This document shows, in pieces, positions 20,531-33,184 of a stretch of 64,000 nt of DNA. This DNA comes from Kryptolebias marmoratus (lineage: Eukaryota; Chordata; Actinopteri; Cyprinodontiformes; Rivulidae): positions 21,115,519 through 21,179,518 of the forward strand of contig NC_051453.1 of NCBI RefSeq assembly GCF_001649575.2, in the 5' to 3' direction. Under the pieces are notes generated by a model. That model did no database searches, was not told the DNA's origin, and worked only from the letters and a program-made list of their open reading frames with translations. A program made the translations under genes and the position numbers. How positions within the stretch are numbered: the stretch's first letter is position 1; every line of letters starts with the position of its first letter.

Positions 20531-22150
20531 GCACACAGACACAGGCCCAATAATAATGTTGATAATATTATAACTCTGCATCTTTCCCAGGCTTTAGAGT
20601 TTTCATGTTTGTTCTTTACAAAAGCAGCGGTCCAGATAAAAAGTTGTGATTTTTGTGTTTTTTAGGCATGTGAGTGAACTACACATGACCCTGCAATCAC
20701 CTCTGTAAGATGAAGGCTTCACAGCATCCAGCCGTGTGTCCTGGCCGTCATCACAGCAGAGGCTGTGCAGTCTGATCCACTGCGGGTCAACTTGAATAAA
20801 TTAAATGAATTACCAGTTGCCTCATGCGTGCTCGCAGGATGCAGGGTGGCATAAGCACGCCATTTCAACAATGAGAAGGATATCTGCACAGTCTTGTGTT
20901 AAAGGAATTACACATAGCACTCAGAGCCCCTTTAAGAGAGCCTGACAGTTTTGTGTACACTGGCAAGTTAGACTGACATAAAAATGTGTCTCGGTCTGAG
21001 TCAGGGGCACCGCGCGGTTACTGAGAAGCCATAAAAACAGGGAAGTCTTTTTGTGATGCAAACAGACATGGTGTTGTGCCTAAACAATGCATTAATGTGT
21101 CCTCTTTGAAAAGATAGCATCATGAGATGCACAATAACAGGCAGCAATGTCCTTTTTAAAATGATATGACATCAAATCCTGACATTGCAGGAAGTGCTTA
21201 CTCCCTGTCCGAACAGTTTTCCCTCTAACTTTGATAAAACCAAATGAAGGATAGAGGGCTGCTTTAGAGTCAGAGCCACTATATGAGACTGTATTTACAT
21301 AATATTATGTACATTGTATTCTGCTTCTCTCTAATGTTTGAAAGGAGCCTCAGTTTAAGTCTGGGAGAAGTGTTAAACGTGGGACACATGGCGAAGTGTC
21401 CGATAACTTTGTCTTCCACCTGTAATCTGATAGTACGTAGGGAAGAAGGATCAGCCTCACTTCCCCTTGGGGTGATTTATGATTGAGGACATGTTAATAA
21501 AAATATCAAAACAATCTGAGGCTCTGCAGCAGAAGATACCGGTCCGCTACGTACATCATGCTCGACAGGCCCATACGGAGAACCGCCTGCTTGCTGATAT
21601 TATGCCTGTATGGACGCCCCCTGCTTTTGAATAGAATATGCAGCTGTTGTTTGTTTTTTTTGTTTTCGGAAGGATGGTGCGGGTAGCGCTGCTAACACAA
21701 GGTGACATTTGCTTGAACGTTGCGTTTCCTGCTTGACAGGCAAAGCTCTTTGTTCAAATCTTCTGCCAGAGCTCATGTATATCTGCCAAAGCAGCCAGAA
21801 GACTTAAAAATTGGGAAAATTTGAGTTGCACACGTCACCTGCCCTTTTAAAAGAGCACAGTGTGCTATCATTAAACACCCAGGGGTACAGTAGGGAGGAA
21901 CATGCTGCTTTTACAGAGTAAACACCCATCTGAAGTCTGCTCTTACTAAAAATGCAGCTCTGAACTCACTGGAGAAACATGTTCCAAACTGTTCATAAAA
22001 TGACAGGATGTGACACCAGACCTCCATCTTTCCCTCACCACCTATCTCTTGATGAGTTTTTGCAGAGTTTAGATGTGCTGTAATTCGGAAAGGCTGTATC
22101 CCATACCATTTACTCATTTCTACTTATTTTATTACTGTTGCTTAAATCTC
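20531..22150. other. Unique intergenic DNA, possible conserved blocks
   Basis: No gene was supported. 20690-21480 is balanced, non-repetitive sequence ('cctcatgcgtgctcgcagg', 'gccataaaaacagggaag') and a candidate conserved region. Short frames carry no recognised motif. Confidence 0.35.
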
Positions 22151-22700
22151 CTGTTTCATTATTGCCTGTCACCAAAATGTGTTTGTGTGCATGTGTTATT
22201 GTATCTGTCCGTTACCAAAATATCTCATGAACCACCGGACCAATCTACAACTAATAAACTTTTTGTAGTCAACTCAATTTAAGATGGCTTCCATAGCCAG
22301 CTGACCTTAAAACACTAAATGTCTATACCTTAGTCAATTTTACAGATATTGCTGTAAAATTTGGTGTGGTAGTAAGTGAGTCACATCCAACAGATTAGTC
22401 TAAGTGCAAACAGATTTTTGTTTAACATTCTGCCATTGACAATTATAGTCAACTTTGTCTGCTAGCAAAACAGAGAAAGATTTAACAAATTAGAATGAAA
22501 CTGACAGGAAATAATCATTGGATGTACTTTTATAGCTAATTAACATTAGGAGCCAACTTGGTTCAAGATAGCTGCCACAGGTAACTCATGTTAGAAATTG
22601 GTTAAGAATAAATATTGCAGCTACTTGGTAAGGATTAGGAAAAAAGTATGATTACGTTTTAGGATTATTTTTAGGCTGCATTTTCATTAATTAGTGCAGC
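22150..22700 (+). repeat. Rep-A copy 6
   Basis: Opens with 'cattattgcctgtcacc', then 'aatatctcatgaaccacc'. AAGATGGC cores lie at 22280 and (mutated, aagatagc) 22564, 284 bp apart. Two monomers in forward orientation; the terminal box is missing or decayed. Confidence 0.75.
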
Positions 22701-23029
22701 TTGTTGGTTTATGACTCAAAAATACATTATTTTATTATGTTGACTTGTGTTGAAATCCAACACTGTTTCTGTAGACTGCTGCTGTTTTAAGTGACACATT
22801 TGGATGCAAAGAAATTAATCTCTTGCTATATGTGTTCCATGTAAAACCACAGAGTTGATGATTACTGTTCATTGATTGCCAAAATGCAAATGAGGGTTCT
22901 ATGATAAATTCTTTGATCTGCTGTCTAATGGTTTATCTAAATAGAGTAATTTACTTATCTTAGCTGACTTTGACATCAATGTTGATGTACACATAATCCA
23001 AGAAGTTCAAAATTTTCTTAATTTACTTG

Positions 23030-23200
23030 AAGTTTGCAGTGTGTGGTTAGTGCCAGTCTTGTAATCCTGAGGTTGTAGGTGTGAGCTTGGGTTGCATCAG
23101 GAAGGCCTAAAACACTTGCCAAATCTTTCATGTGAGTTTGCTCACTGTGGCGACCCCTGCAGAAATGTGCAGCAGAAACAACAACAATTTAAAGCCTGCA
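23030..23200 (+). mobile_element. Degenerate SINE/LINE-tail fragment
   Basis: Words 'gggttgcatcaggaagg', 'ctgtggcgacccctgcag' and a final 'aacaacaac' match a common fish retroposon tail as I recall it. The head is too decayed to classify. Confidence 0.4.
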
Positions 23201-23381
23201 GTCAATGCCAGCACGTCTGCGGGCCCATTTACATTAAAGAACATACCTTAGATCTGGGCATGTCAAAATAATTTAACATAACTGCATCCAAAACCAGGGC
23301 TGTTTCTATGTCTGACTCTTTCATGTTTCAATTCTTCCTGATCATCACCAGATTCATACTAAAAGTAATGTTTTATTCAGG

Positions 23382-25160
23382 ATCCATCCATCTTCTACCA
23401 CTTATCCGTGGTGGGGTCATGAAGTCAACAGATCCAAGGGAGAAAATCAGACATCCCTTTAACCAGCAACACTCTCAAGCTCCTTCTGCGGGATCCCAGG
23501 GTGTTCCCAGGCCAAAGAGGATACATAATCCCTGCACCAAGTTCTGGGTTTGTCTTGAGGTCTCTTCCCAGTAGGAGATGCTGGAAAAATCTCCAAAGGG
23601 AGGCATCCTAATCAGATGCCCAAATCACCTCAACTCACTCCTTTTAATTTAAAAATCAATCCTAATCTATTCTATCATCAAGACACCCAGATATTTGAAC
23701 TCCTCCATGTGAGGCAGAGAGTCATTCCCGAGCTGGAAGGAGTATTCCACCTATTTCTGGTCAGTTGAGAACCATGGCCTTGGATTTAGAGGAGCTGGCG
23801 CTCATCCCATCTGCTTCACACTTGGCTGAAAACTATCCCAGTGCACATTAAAGGTCATGGACTGAAGATGCCAACAGAACTATATCATGCAGAAAAAGCA
23901 GAGACGATACCCTTAGGTGTCCAAACTAGACACACTCCTCTCCACGACTGCACCTCCATGAACACCACAAATATGATTGGAAACAAGAGACAGCCCTAGC
24001 TGAGTCCAACCCACACCAAGAACGAGCTCAACTTTGTGCCAAGAATGCAGACACAGCTTCTACTTTGGTTATACAGGGACCAAATAGCCCTCAAAAGCAA
24101 CCCAGGCACCCAATAATCCCGCAACCCCCCAGCCACCCCACTCCTCCACAGAATGCCTTGGGAAACACAGTCATAAGCCTTTTCCAGAGCTACAAAACAC
24201 TTGTAGACTGGAGAGTCAAACTCCCATGACCCCCTTAACAATCCAGCAACTGTGACAATATGGTCCACTGTTCCACGACCGGGATGAAAGTCATACTGCT
24301 CCTCCTGGATCTGACGTTTGACAATCAGTCCGAGCCTCCCTTCCAACACCCTAAAGTAAACTTTCCCAGGGAGGCTGAGAAGTGTAATCCCCCTATAGTT
24401 GGAACACACTCTCCTGTCCCCCTTTTTAAAATTGGGAACCACAACTCCGGTCTGCCACTCCACAGGCGTTGTCCCGGTCTTCCATGCAACATGAGAATCA
24501 TGACAGCCCTACAACGTCCACAGCCTTCAGCAACTCAGAGAGAATCTCATCCACCCCTGGCACCCTGCCACTTTTTGACTATCTTTTGGAGCTTTTTGAC
24601 TATCTTGGGGACCTCTGCCATGTTAATGTACTCGTCTTCCCCTAAGTGCTCAGACTCTTCCTCATCAAAGGTGGACATGGTGGCTGGCTTAAGGAGATCC
24701 TCAAAGTTTTCTTCCATCACTCAATAATATCCTCAGACCAGGTCAGCAGTTCCCCACCCAAACCAAGCATGATGTGAGACAAGGCCTGCTTTCTCTTTCC
24801 GAGTCGTTTGTCAGAACCTCCTCAAACATAGTGTTCATTATGGACAGCCCAACATGATGTTTGTTATGGTCAGCACAGAAGTCCAATAACAGAACACTGC
24901 TCAGGTTCAGATCAAGGAGGCCATTCCTCCTAATCACCCTCTTCCAGATAACTCCATTACCTACATGAGCATTGAAGTCACCCAGGAGAACAATAGAATC
25001 CCCAAATGGCACCATCCAGAGACTCCAAGAAGGCTGGGTAATCTGAACTGCTGTTTGAAGAAAAGGCACAAACAACAGTTAGAACCTTTCCTCCTGCAGC
25101 TCGGAGCTCCAGAGAGGAAACCCTCTCTCCCAGGGAAAACTCTGAAAGAAAGAAAACATG
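23382..25160 (-). mobile_element. RTE/Rex3-like LINE, 5'-truncated and decayed
   Basis: Minus strand, 3' end at the left ('catccatcttctaccactta' reversed). From right to left: endonuclease remnant ([16 protein letters not shown], near 24960-25000), then an RT remnant with KKGDRRVCSNYRGITLLSLP and QEEQYDFHPGRGT (about 24300-24430), then ALEKAYDCVSQG and the 3' domain. Stops and frameshifts separate the blocks, so it is a dead copy. It is the longest LINE in the window and shows that the 3'-only fragments at 5748-6470 and 43520-44830 belong to the same family. The final 5' portion is missing. Confidence 0.82.
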
Positions 25161-25288
25161 AAAGAAACATTTTTGTCTGAAAGGCAGCTTGCAACTTGTT
25201 CTTGTTTTCAAAAATTTTGTCAAAGATTGTAAAATAGTCAGAAGCCAGCCTTTTGTACCAATTGTCACTGGGAGCAATAATTGGAATG

Positions 25289-25929
25289 TGACAAGGCTCG
25301 GCGTGGATGGATTCAGCATAGGTAGACAACGACAAAGTTTTAAGGTTTTCATTAAAGCCCCTAAGCTAATTGGAACGCTATTTCCAGAACCAACACTCTC
25401 TTTGTGGATCGGGATCGGCCTCATGGCAGGTAAGGCCATCAAGGACTGTGAGAAGAGAGGGGCAGGGGTGTTTAGCAAAGGGCTTGGGCAGGAGAGAGAG
25501 TCCAGGGACAGGCGAGAGGTCAAAGCCAGGAGATCAGAAGAGAGCAGCCAAATCCAGAGAGGCTCGAACCAGTAGTCGTTGTACAGAGAGGAGAAGCGAG
25601 GTCGGTATCCGTGGGTCTGAGTCCGAGAAGGTAACAGGCAAGGAGCAGGCAAGGATCGAGAGTTGGGAGACAGGCAAGGGTCTGTGGTCATGGAGTCAGG
25701 CAGGAACTGTGACGAAACGCTGGACATTTACTAGGCAGAACCGTTCAATAATCTGGCAGTGAGTGGATGTGAGAGGCCAGCTTATGCACTGACTGGAACA
25801 GGTGAAGATGGTTGCGGTGATTGTTGTGGCTTGGAGTCCGGGGAAGTGGCATGAGCAGTGAGGCAGTGGAGAGTTACTAGGACAGAGAACTATGAGCAGG
25901 AGGCGTGGCAGGAACAACAGACAGTGACA
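25289..25929 (-). mobile_element. Solo LTR, family B
   Basis: 641 bp, from TGACAAGG to CAGTGACA, with a perfect 5-bp target duplication GAATG at 25284-25288 and 25930-25934. It aligns by eye end to end with the nested LTR at 4520-5153. No internal region or second LTR is present. A 249-codon frame on the minus strand (24978-25727) spans this LTR and LINE sequence and is not a gene. Confidence 0.82.
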
Positions 25930-25934
25930 GAATG

Positions 25935-26400
<466 letters not shown>

Positions 26401-27170
26401 AATATCATGTTTTTTTTATTTGTCAAGTTTACAAAATGAATAAAAACAGCTTGAATAAATATAGATAATTATTTACATGGAGAAGCTGTTGGTGATATAC
26501 TGTGCTTTTTCACAAGTGTAGGTAGCTGATATTTCACAAGCAGTTTACGAAAAATGATTTTACCGCCCCTCAAACTACCCATGAAAACAGCCCTTTTAAA
26601 TGAGTGTGAGCAGTGCTGCATTTATTGATTTCAAACAGTCCTGATTCTAAATCTGTGTCTCTCCAACACTGCACAAAAACATTCCTCCAAGACCAATTTT
26701 GTTCACCACGAGCTGTTGCATCCTAACCCCAGCAAACTTGCATAAATGTCAAGAGAGTTGTGCCCTCCTTTTGTTCGCCACAGAAATTGCCAGCAGCTCA
26801 TTTCCTCCAGGAACGCATTAACAAAGCAGTTAATTCTGTCATTAATTAAAAGGAATCACAATTCAGTGAACACTTCAAATTAATCTGTTGAGATTTGCTC
26901 TCACACAATGCTGACTTCCTTTTTTTCATCTCATCAAAGAAACTGAGGCTCGAGAGACTATTTTTGTTGTTGTTTCTGTTGGTTATTTTCCACTTGCGTC
27001 AGTTTGGTCTTGTGTGGTTCTGTTAGCAGAGCATGCTGCCATCTGAGCCAGGTTTCACGGTGTAGTTCCAACAGACTCACTCATGCAGTTCACATATAGT
27101 CTTGTTGCATTAGCAAGGTGCTAACACAGATATGGTTGGATTTAAAAATAAACGAAACAGAACAAAACAA
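26401..27170. other. Unique intergenic DNA, possible conserved block
   Basis: Not repetitive. 26690-26930 ('gccagcagctcatttcctcc', 'gttaattctgtcattaatta') has the texture of conserved regulatory DNA. No gene was supported. Confidence 0.35.
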
Positions 27171-27174
27171 AAAA

Positions 27175-27905
27175 ACTTAGAAACATATCATGTGGCCTTT
27201 CATGACAGAGGTTTAAACTAAGATCACCTTACTGTGTGTTAAGAAATGACAGAGCTGTAGCTATTTTGGTCCAACCTTGAAAATAATGTTGTGCCAGATC
27301 TCACCTTCAGAGTACGTGTTGATGATCACTCTCAACAACCACCACATCCAATTGTAGCTCAATAATGGCAGAAGTGACTGAGCTTTAACCAGTATTTTTG
27401 TTGGATAAGCTTAATTTGGTGGAGTGGCCAGATTGAGTTGAACTGATTCCAAAAGTGAACAGGTGTAGTTGAAAACCTTTGAAAAGTTAAAACCCGACCA
27501 GTGGTTCATTAGATCTTCTGTTATAAGACAAACATGGTTGACTTTGACATGGGCAACAGTTATTGTCAGCATTTTGAGTAAAAATCTTGAACAATGTATA
27601 GCACTCAAAGTATGTGTTGTGAATGACTCTCAGCTACTACCACACCAATTATTAGCTTAATATCTGTAAAATTGACTAAATTATATTCACATTTGTTTTT
27701 CTTAAGGTCAGTTGGCTGTGGTGGCCATCTTGAATTGGTTTGGCTCTAAATCTTATTCAGCTGTTGAGATACATTCAGTGATTATGTTCCATGATTTTCT
27801 TTAAAATCTGTTCAGTGGTTCAAGGGATATTTTGGCAAAAAGCACATGCAGCACAAACATTGCCTGCCTTTTACCTTTTGGCGGCAGGCAATAAATATAT
27901 GCACT
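27175..27905 (-). repeat. Rep-A copy 7 with intact terminal hairpin
   Basis: Reverse orientation. Cores lie at 27427 (decayed) and 27724 (GCCATCTTG), 297 bp apart. It ends in a 10-bp perfect stem: ATTGCCTGCC at 27859-27868 and GGCAGGCAAT at 27883-27892, followed by 'aaatata'. The left box is shortened to 'gtggcctttcatgacagagg'. Confidence 0.8.
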
Positions 27906-28364
27906 CATGGCATTAGCAAGGCGCTAACACGGAAATGCTTTGAATAGGAAAACTAATTAGGAGATGAAAATGTTTGAAATGACTTGTAAAAGCTTCAAAA
28001 TTGAGTGCTTTTGCTTGACAGAGTGACCTTTGAAACAAAGAGTTAAATTCAAATGGCAGTGGAAGGTTTGTTTTGTTTGAATATTGCAGCTAAATAGTTC
28101 CATCGGATGAGGAGAATGCTTGATCTGGCCACTGGCCACAGTGAGCTGTTTATCTCCTCAGTCTGCGGGTTATAAATACAAGTGTGCTTGGCGTCTCCAC
28201 AGTAAGGAGCTACTTGGAGGGTGATAAGGTGCTAATTAGCGACTGTTAGCACAAGTTAAAAATAAATAAATAAATTATATCCACAGAATGAAGCACATCT
28301 TGCTGTTTCCACCGAATGTTCCTCCAGTGATGATTCTCATTTTTCACTGAGACTTCAGAGGTGT
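27906..28364. other. Short unique spacer between two Rep-A copies
   Basis: About 460 bp with 'cattagcaaggcgctaacac', a word also at about 27110 ('cattagcaaggtgctaacac'). That is a near-identical 20-bp pair about 790 bp apart, bracketing Rep-A copy 7. No gene was seen. Confidence 0.4.
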
Positions 28365-28830
28365 CCCTCATTATCGCCTGCTGAGCGATAATGTTTTTAC
28401 CTGCGTGTGTGTGTTTGTTGCTGAAATATCTCATGAACCACTGGGCAAATTTTTAATGAATCTTTCCAAAAATAATCACTGAATACACATTTACAACTGG
28501 TTAACCTTTGGAGCCAACCCAATTTAAGATGGCTGTCAAAGCCAGCTGATCTCAGAAAACACAAAAATGGCTCCAGTTCAGTCAGTTTTAGAAATATTGA
28601 GCTCAAATTTGACATGCTTTTAGCTGACAGTCATTCACAATACGTACTCTGACGCGACATCATCCAATATTTCCATAGATTGTGCATAACGTTGTTTTTA
28701 AGGTTTGACCAAAACAGCTACACCATAAAAATTTGTCAATATAAAATAATCTTAATCTAAAACGTTTTAATAACATTCCATACTAAAACTCTACTGTTCT
28801 GGTAAAGCCAAGTTTGACAAATTAAGCCTT
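28365..28830 (+). repeat. Rep-A copy 8 with terminal hairpin
   Basis: The hairpin ATTATCGC (28370-28377) / GCGATAAT (28385-28392), a perfect 8-bp stem with a 7-nt loop, opens the copy. It is followed by 'gcgtgtgtgtgtttg' and 'atatctcatgaaccactgg'. One AAGATGGC core is at 28525. The distal box is decayed. Confidence 0.78.
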
Positions 28831-29695
28831 TGGAGTCATTACATTATCTTTTACTTGGAGACAGACGTTTATCTGTTGGATATTTCTTCTTTCCCATCAC
28901 ATTGACCCCCACCCCCACCCGCCACCTCGTTCACTTTACTACCTCCGCCGCCTCCGTTCCACGTGAGATTGTTAAAGTAATTGGGATGTTATGTGACCAG
29001 AGAGGCCAGAGAAGTTTTTAACCCTGTCATGGATTAACCTTTTGTGTCTGAGGTGGGTCAGAAAAGGTGCAATTGGAGACATGCTAAGTCTCATTTAAAG
29101 GAATCCGGACGCGTGGGGATGGCTTGTTTTTTCTGCAGGTACACGTGCCCGGATGATTTCAGCAGGGTCATTAGGGCATGAAGGATATTCTTCTAGGGGG
29201 GTAGCTGAGCGAGTCGGGTCTTCATTTCCAAGTACATCATTTCCGAACGTTCGACCAGTTTCATCGCATGCTATTTTATATGACCTTTTGAAGTTAATCG
29301 CAGTTGAGCTCGGTTGAACTAGTTTAAACAGAATCCAGCCTCAAAAAAGAAAAAAAAAAAAGAAGAGAGAAAAGCCGAGTTTCTCTTATATCATCCACAG
29401 TAGGATCATTAGGAAAGTAGCTCTCAGAACATCAAATAAACAATTGCCATTAGACGCTTCATTTTTCTCCAAAAACCCAGCGTAGGTACAGTATCGGGGC
29501 CAGTCTGTGTTTATTGTGTGAAGAGCCACAGCCTGCAGCTGTGTGATCACAGCGTTGAGATTTATTATTCTTCAAAGCAGAACACATGAAAACCACCTGA
29601 AATAAATGAGTTCGAGCCTCATGGCAGCAGCCGGTTCTTTTCTATGATGCCTGCGTTTACGAATCCCTTGTTTTAAAGGTCACTGCAGCACCAGG
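28831..29695. other. Unique intergenic DNA
   Basis: No gene or repeat family was recognised. It is mixed sequence with a short C-rich run at about 28910 ('acccccacccccacccgcc') and an A-rich run at 29345. 29040-29330 is non-repetitive and could be regulatory. Confidence 0.35.
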
Positions 29696-29729
29696 TTGAT
29701 ATCTAGACATTTCTTTGTAAAGCTAATTG

Positions 29730-29868
29730 CGTCTACGTTCTTGATCACTTTGCCCGACAACTCCACACTGGAACCGAGAATTCAGAGGAGTACACATAGC
29801 TTGTTTACTGCGATCAAGATGACAAGGACATGTCTGTGGACTAACGAAGGCTGCAGCAGATACAGAAA
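29730..29868 (+). repeat. Direct repeat, left copy
   Basis: About 140 bp ('actccacactgga', 'gcttgtttac', 'gcgatcaagatgacaagg', 'acatgtctgtgga') repeated at 30868-31000 with roughly 13% difference. The pair brackets Rep-C copy 3. The origin is unknown: it may be an old segmental duplication or the outer arms of a larger element. Confidence 0.7.
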
Positions 29869-29879
29869 ACAGTTTTGTT

Positions 29880-30840
29880 TTGTTTTTTTTCATTATGTGA
29901 ATGCTGAGTCAGCATTAACATTATTGTTTTCCTGTTTTCATAGTTTTATTTGTAGGTTTCTTTTTAGACTCAAACTATTTACAAATACTTTGTGCTATTT
30001 AGTACCAATTCATCTATCAAAACATTCAGCTCACTCAGGGGATGGGTGCTATAACTTCTGCTTTATGTAACTTTTATCATTTTCAAAATACATAGAAAAC
30101 CCTAGAAATACCTTCACATCTTTTTAAAGTCCTTCCTCCTGTAAAATCTGCTTCAGAAAACCAGCTCTATTTTTATTTACTTTTAGCTCATAGCTACCAT
30201 TCTGTTTTGCTACTTTTAGCTATAATTCTGCTAATTTTAGCCTGTTTAGCTCATTTTGACATCTGTTTTAGTCATTTTAGCTTTAGCATTTGTATTACTA
30301 CTTTTTGCTACTCTTTTGCTAATTTTAGCTTTAGCAACTGTTTTAAAGCATTTAGCCATTGCTTTCCTAATTTGAATTAATCATTTGTTTGGCTACTTTT
30401 AGCTACTTTTGTTAATTTTAGCATGTGTTTACCATTTATAGCTGAATCATTTTTTTGTTTTGCTCATTTTAGCTTTAGCTACTGTTTTCTTCAGTTTAGT
30501 TTTAACATTTGTTTTGGTAATTTTAGCTTTACTGTTGGTTTTGCTAAGTTTGGCTACTATTTCACTGGTTTTATTACCTGTTTTATGAATTTTGTTACTG
30601 TTTTGTTAATTTCAGCATCTGTTTTACTAGGTTAAGCTACTGTTCTACTGCATTCAGCTATTGTTCTGCTACCTTTACTTCCTTACTTTCTTTACTTTTT
30701 AGCTTGTGTTCTGCTCATTCTGTCCAGTGCTTTTTAGTTTCTGTAATTCTTGTTTTAACCGTAACAACTCACTTTCAGCTTTTTCAGCAAAGTCACTTAG
30801 CACTCAGCATCCACACTGCATTTTCACATAAAATGCCATT
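29880..30840 (-). repeat. Rep-C copy 3, the clearest
   Basis: Reverse orientation. An arm at 29880-30170 holds AATGCTGAGTCAGCATT (29900-29916), a perfect palindrome. The core at 30170-30730 is a loose tandem of 'tttagct', 'tttgcta' and 'ttttagc' words. The distal arm is 'acaactcactttcagct', then 'actcagcatccacactgc'. Short frames inside are low-complexity products. Confidence 0.72.
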
Positions 30841-30867
30841 TTTCCAGTTGTGTTTACATTCTCAACT

Positions 30868-31000
30868 ACTTTGCCAGACGACTCCACACTGGAGCTGGGA
30901 ATTCAAAGGAGTACATGCGGCTTGTTTACAGCGATCAAGATAACAAGGACATGTCTGTGGAATAACGAAGGCCGTGGCAGATGCAGAAAACACTGGTATT
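30868..31000 (+). repeat. Direct repeat, right copy
   Basis: Partner of 29730-29868, same orientation. It includes 'gcgatcaagataacaagg' and 'acatgtctgtggaataacg'. Confidence 0.7.
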
Positions 31001-31840
31001 TTTCTTTTTTCTTTTGTTTTTTAATGGTGTTTAAGCATGGAAGCCGGGAGGAGAGAAAGCTTGAAAAATGTAACTAAAGGATCGGATTCAGTGGGATCCA
31101 AATGGCAAGCATAGCTGTTGGGCATGATGACGTCCCTTTGATGTGAGCTATAACTAGCTTTAAGCTCAACCCGGGCGCATCACACAGAGCATCCTGACTG
31201 ATGTGGGTGCTCTGCTCAGATGAGATGGCCACTTTGTCGTGCGAGCCAACTGTACCTTTCATTTTAAATTCTAATGTCTCAGATGGGATGACATTAAAGG
31301 GATGAGGGTCATTAGTGTATTGTAATGTTTGCCCACAACTGCGTGAGCTGGACTGTCATCTTTTAGAATTTTGTCACATTCATCAATGTTCTGCATAATG
31401 GGATGAGAAGCTATTTACATATTGGATCAAAATTGCTAGAGTTGAGCATTAATTATTGAAAAAGTGACAGAATCTAAAGACCAGCTTCCCCCTCCTCCTT
31501 CATAGTTTGTTGTCTGCACCAACTGAAAGCCACTGTCTGCCCAGTAAACACAATTATCTCAATTTTAAAGACAAGGCAGGAGCATCTTCAGCTGTAAAAT
31601 GAATATTTGTCCTTCATGCTGCGCTTCTACCAATAGGCTGTAACAAACTTGAAGAGGGTGTGGTGAAGCTTCTGAGGAGCCACCTCCTCTACTGCCTGCG
31701 AGTCAGGATGCTGATGTTGATGAGCTGCCTCTGAAAGATAAACTGTGTGTCGTTTTGATTAATGCCACTGAGCGTTGTACTGACCTAAATATGGTCATGT
31801 GTGCAAACAGGGATTGCCACACAGTCATTGCAGGTAGTGT
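31001..31840. other. Unique intergenic DNA, candidate conserved block
   Basis: 31090-31500 is non-repetitive ('catgatgacgtccctttgat', 'cattaattattgaaaaagtg') and may be regulatory. No coding frame was supported. Confidence 0.35.
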
Positions 31841-31849
31841 TTCTTCACT

Positions 31850-32090
31850 GAAACACTGGGTGCCTTTAAATCTCAACTTAAACCCACCTGTTTAGAGTTG
31901 CTTATGGCTAAATTAGGGTTAGAGTGCGGGGTTTTGATGTCTTCGATGTTTTTCTCTTTCTTACTGTTTATTCAATGTCACATACTGTTTTTATCTTGTT
32001 TTTTAATTATGTAAAGCACCTTGAAATGCCTTGCTGCTGAAATGTGCTATACAAATAAAATTTGATTGATTGATTGATTGATCACTTAGA
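31850..32090 (+). mobile_element. L2-like LINE 3' end
   Basis: Words 'ctcaacttaaacccacctg', 'taaagcaccttgaaatgcc', 'gctgaaatgtgctatacaa' and 'ataaaatttgattgattgat' are typical of an L2/Maui-type 3' tail with TTGA-like repeats at 32067-32082. It is 5'-truncated and non-coding. Confidence 0.72.
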
Positions 32091-32094
32091 TTAA

Positions 32095-33180
32095 AATAAA
32101 GAGCTTAGCATTTCTTGAAAGGAATGCATATCGCCCACCACCAACCTTTATAAAAGAGTTTTACACTAGGAACATCTTTTAGTGAGAGGAGACAGAGTTA
32201 TAGCCATTTTTGTCAAGCCTTGTAAAAGACGTTATGCACAGTGTTGTGCAATGTTGTGAGATCTTGCAAGATGTATTAGTGCTCAGAGTATGTGTTGTAG
32301 ATAACTCTCAACTACTACCACATAGAACTTTAGCTCAATAAATGTAAATTTGACCGAGTTATAGTCATTTTTGTGTTGGCTCATGTTAGACAGCTGTAGT
32401 GGCCATATGAAATTGAGGTGACTCCAAAAGTTAATGAGTTGTAGATGTACATCCAGTTTACTTTCTGAGAGTTTAAGTAAAACCTGCTGTCTGGCTCAAA
32501 AGGTATTTTCCTAACAGAGTCAGGGTAGACACCAACAGTAAATGCCACAGTTTTAAGCAAAAAAGTTTCACAATGCGGAGTGTTCAAAGTATGTGTTGAG
32601 ATTGATGTCCAGCTCGTACCACATCAAATTTGAGCTTGATATCTTTAAAAGTGGTTCAGTCATAGCCATGTTTATGTTTCCTAATATCTGTTTGATGGGA
32701 CAGCCATTTTAAATTTGGTTAACTCCATAAGTTAATCAATTGTAGCTGTACACTCACTAATTATATGTTGACAGTTTCACTAAATTTGGTTGCATGGATT
32801 AAGAGATATTTAGCTAACAGAAAGACAGAATTGACTTGAATAGGTAATGACAAAGTTTTAAGAACAAATCTTGCATGATCAGTGAGTGCTCAAAGTATGC
32901 CATGGGGATGACTCTCAGCTTTTACTACACCAAATTTAGCTCAATATCTATAAATTTGATTAACTTACAGCCATCTTAGTGTTGGCTAAAGTTGCTTAGC
33001 TGTGGCAGCCATATTGAATGGGGTGACTACAAAAGTCAATTAGTTGTACATATTTTCCCAATGTTTTTTTGTTTTTTTCTGACAATTTCATATAAATCTG
33101 TCCAGTGGTTTATGAGATAGGTCACCAACAGACAGACAAATGAACACATGCACTCACACAGACATAGACAAAAATAATAA
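32095..33180 (-). repeat. Rep-A copy 9, three monomers
   Basis: Starts with the box 'agcatttcttgaaaggaatg' plus 'catatcgccc'. Cores lie at 32401 (ggccatatg), 32703 (gccatttta) and 33008 (gccatattg), 302 and 305 bp apart, each partly decayed. It ends with 'agacagacaaatgaacacatg', which merges into AATAAT repeats; the closing hairpin is lost. Confidence 0.82.
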
Positions 33181-33184
33181 TAAT

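Noticed and set aside
24978..25727. 249-codon minus-strand frame
   Set aside because: Chimera of solo LTR B and LINE sequence; no family match over its length.
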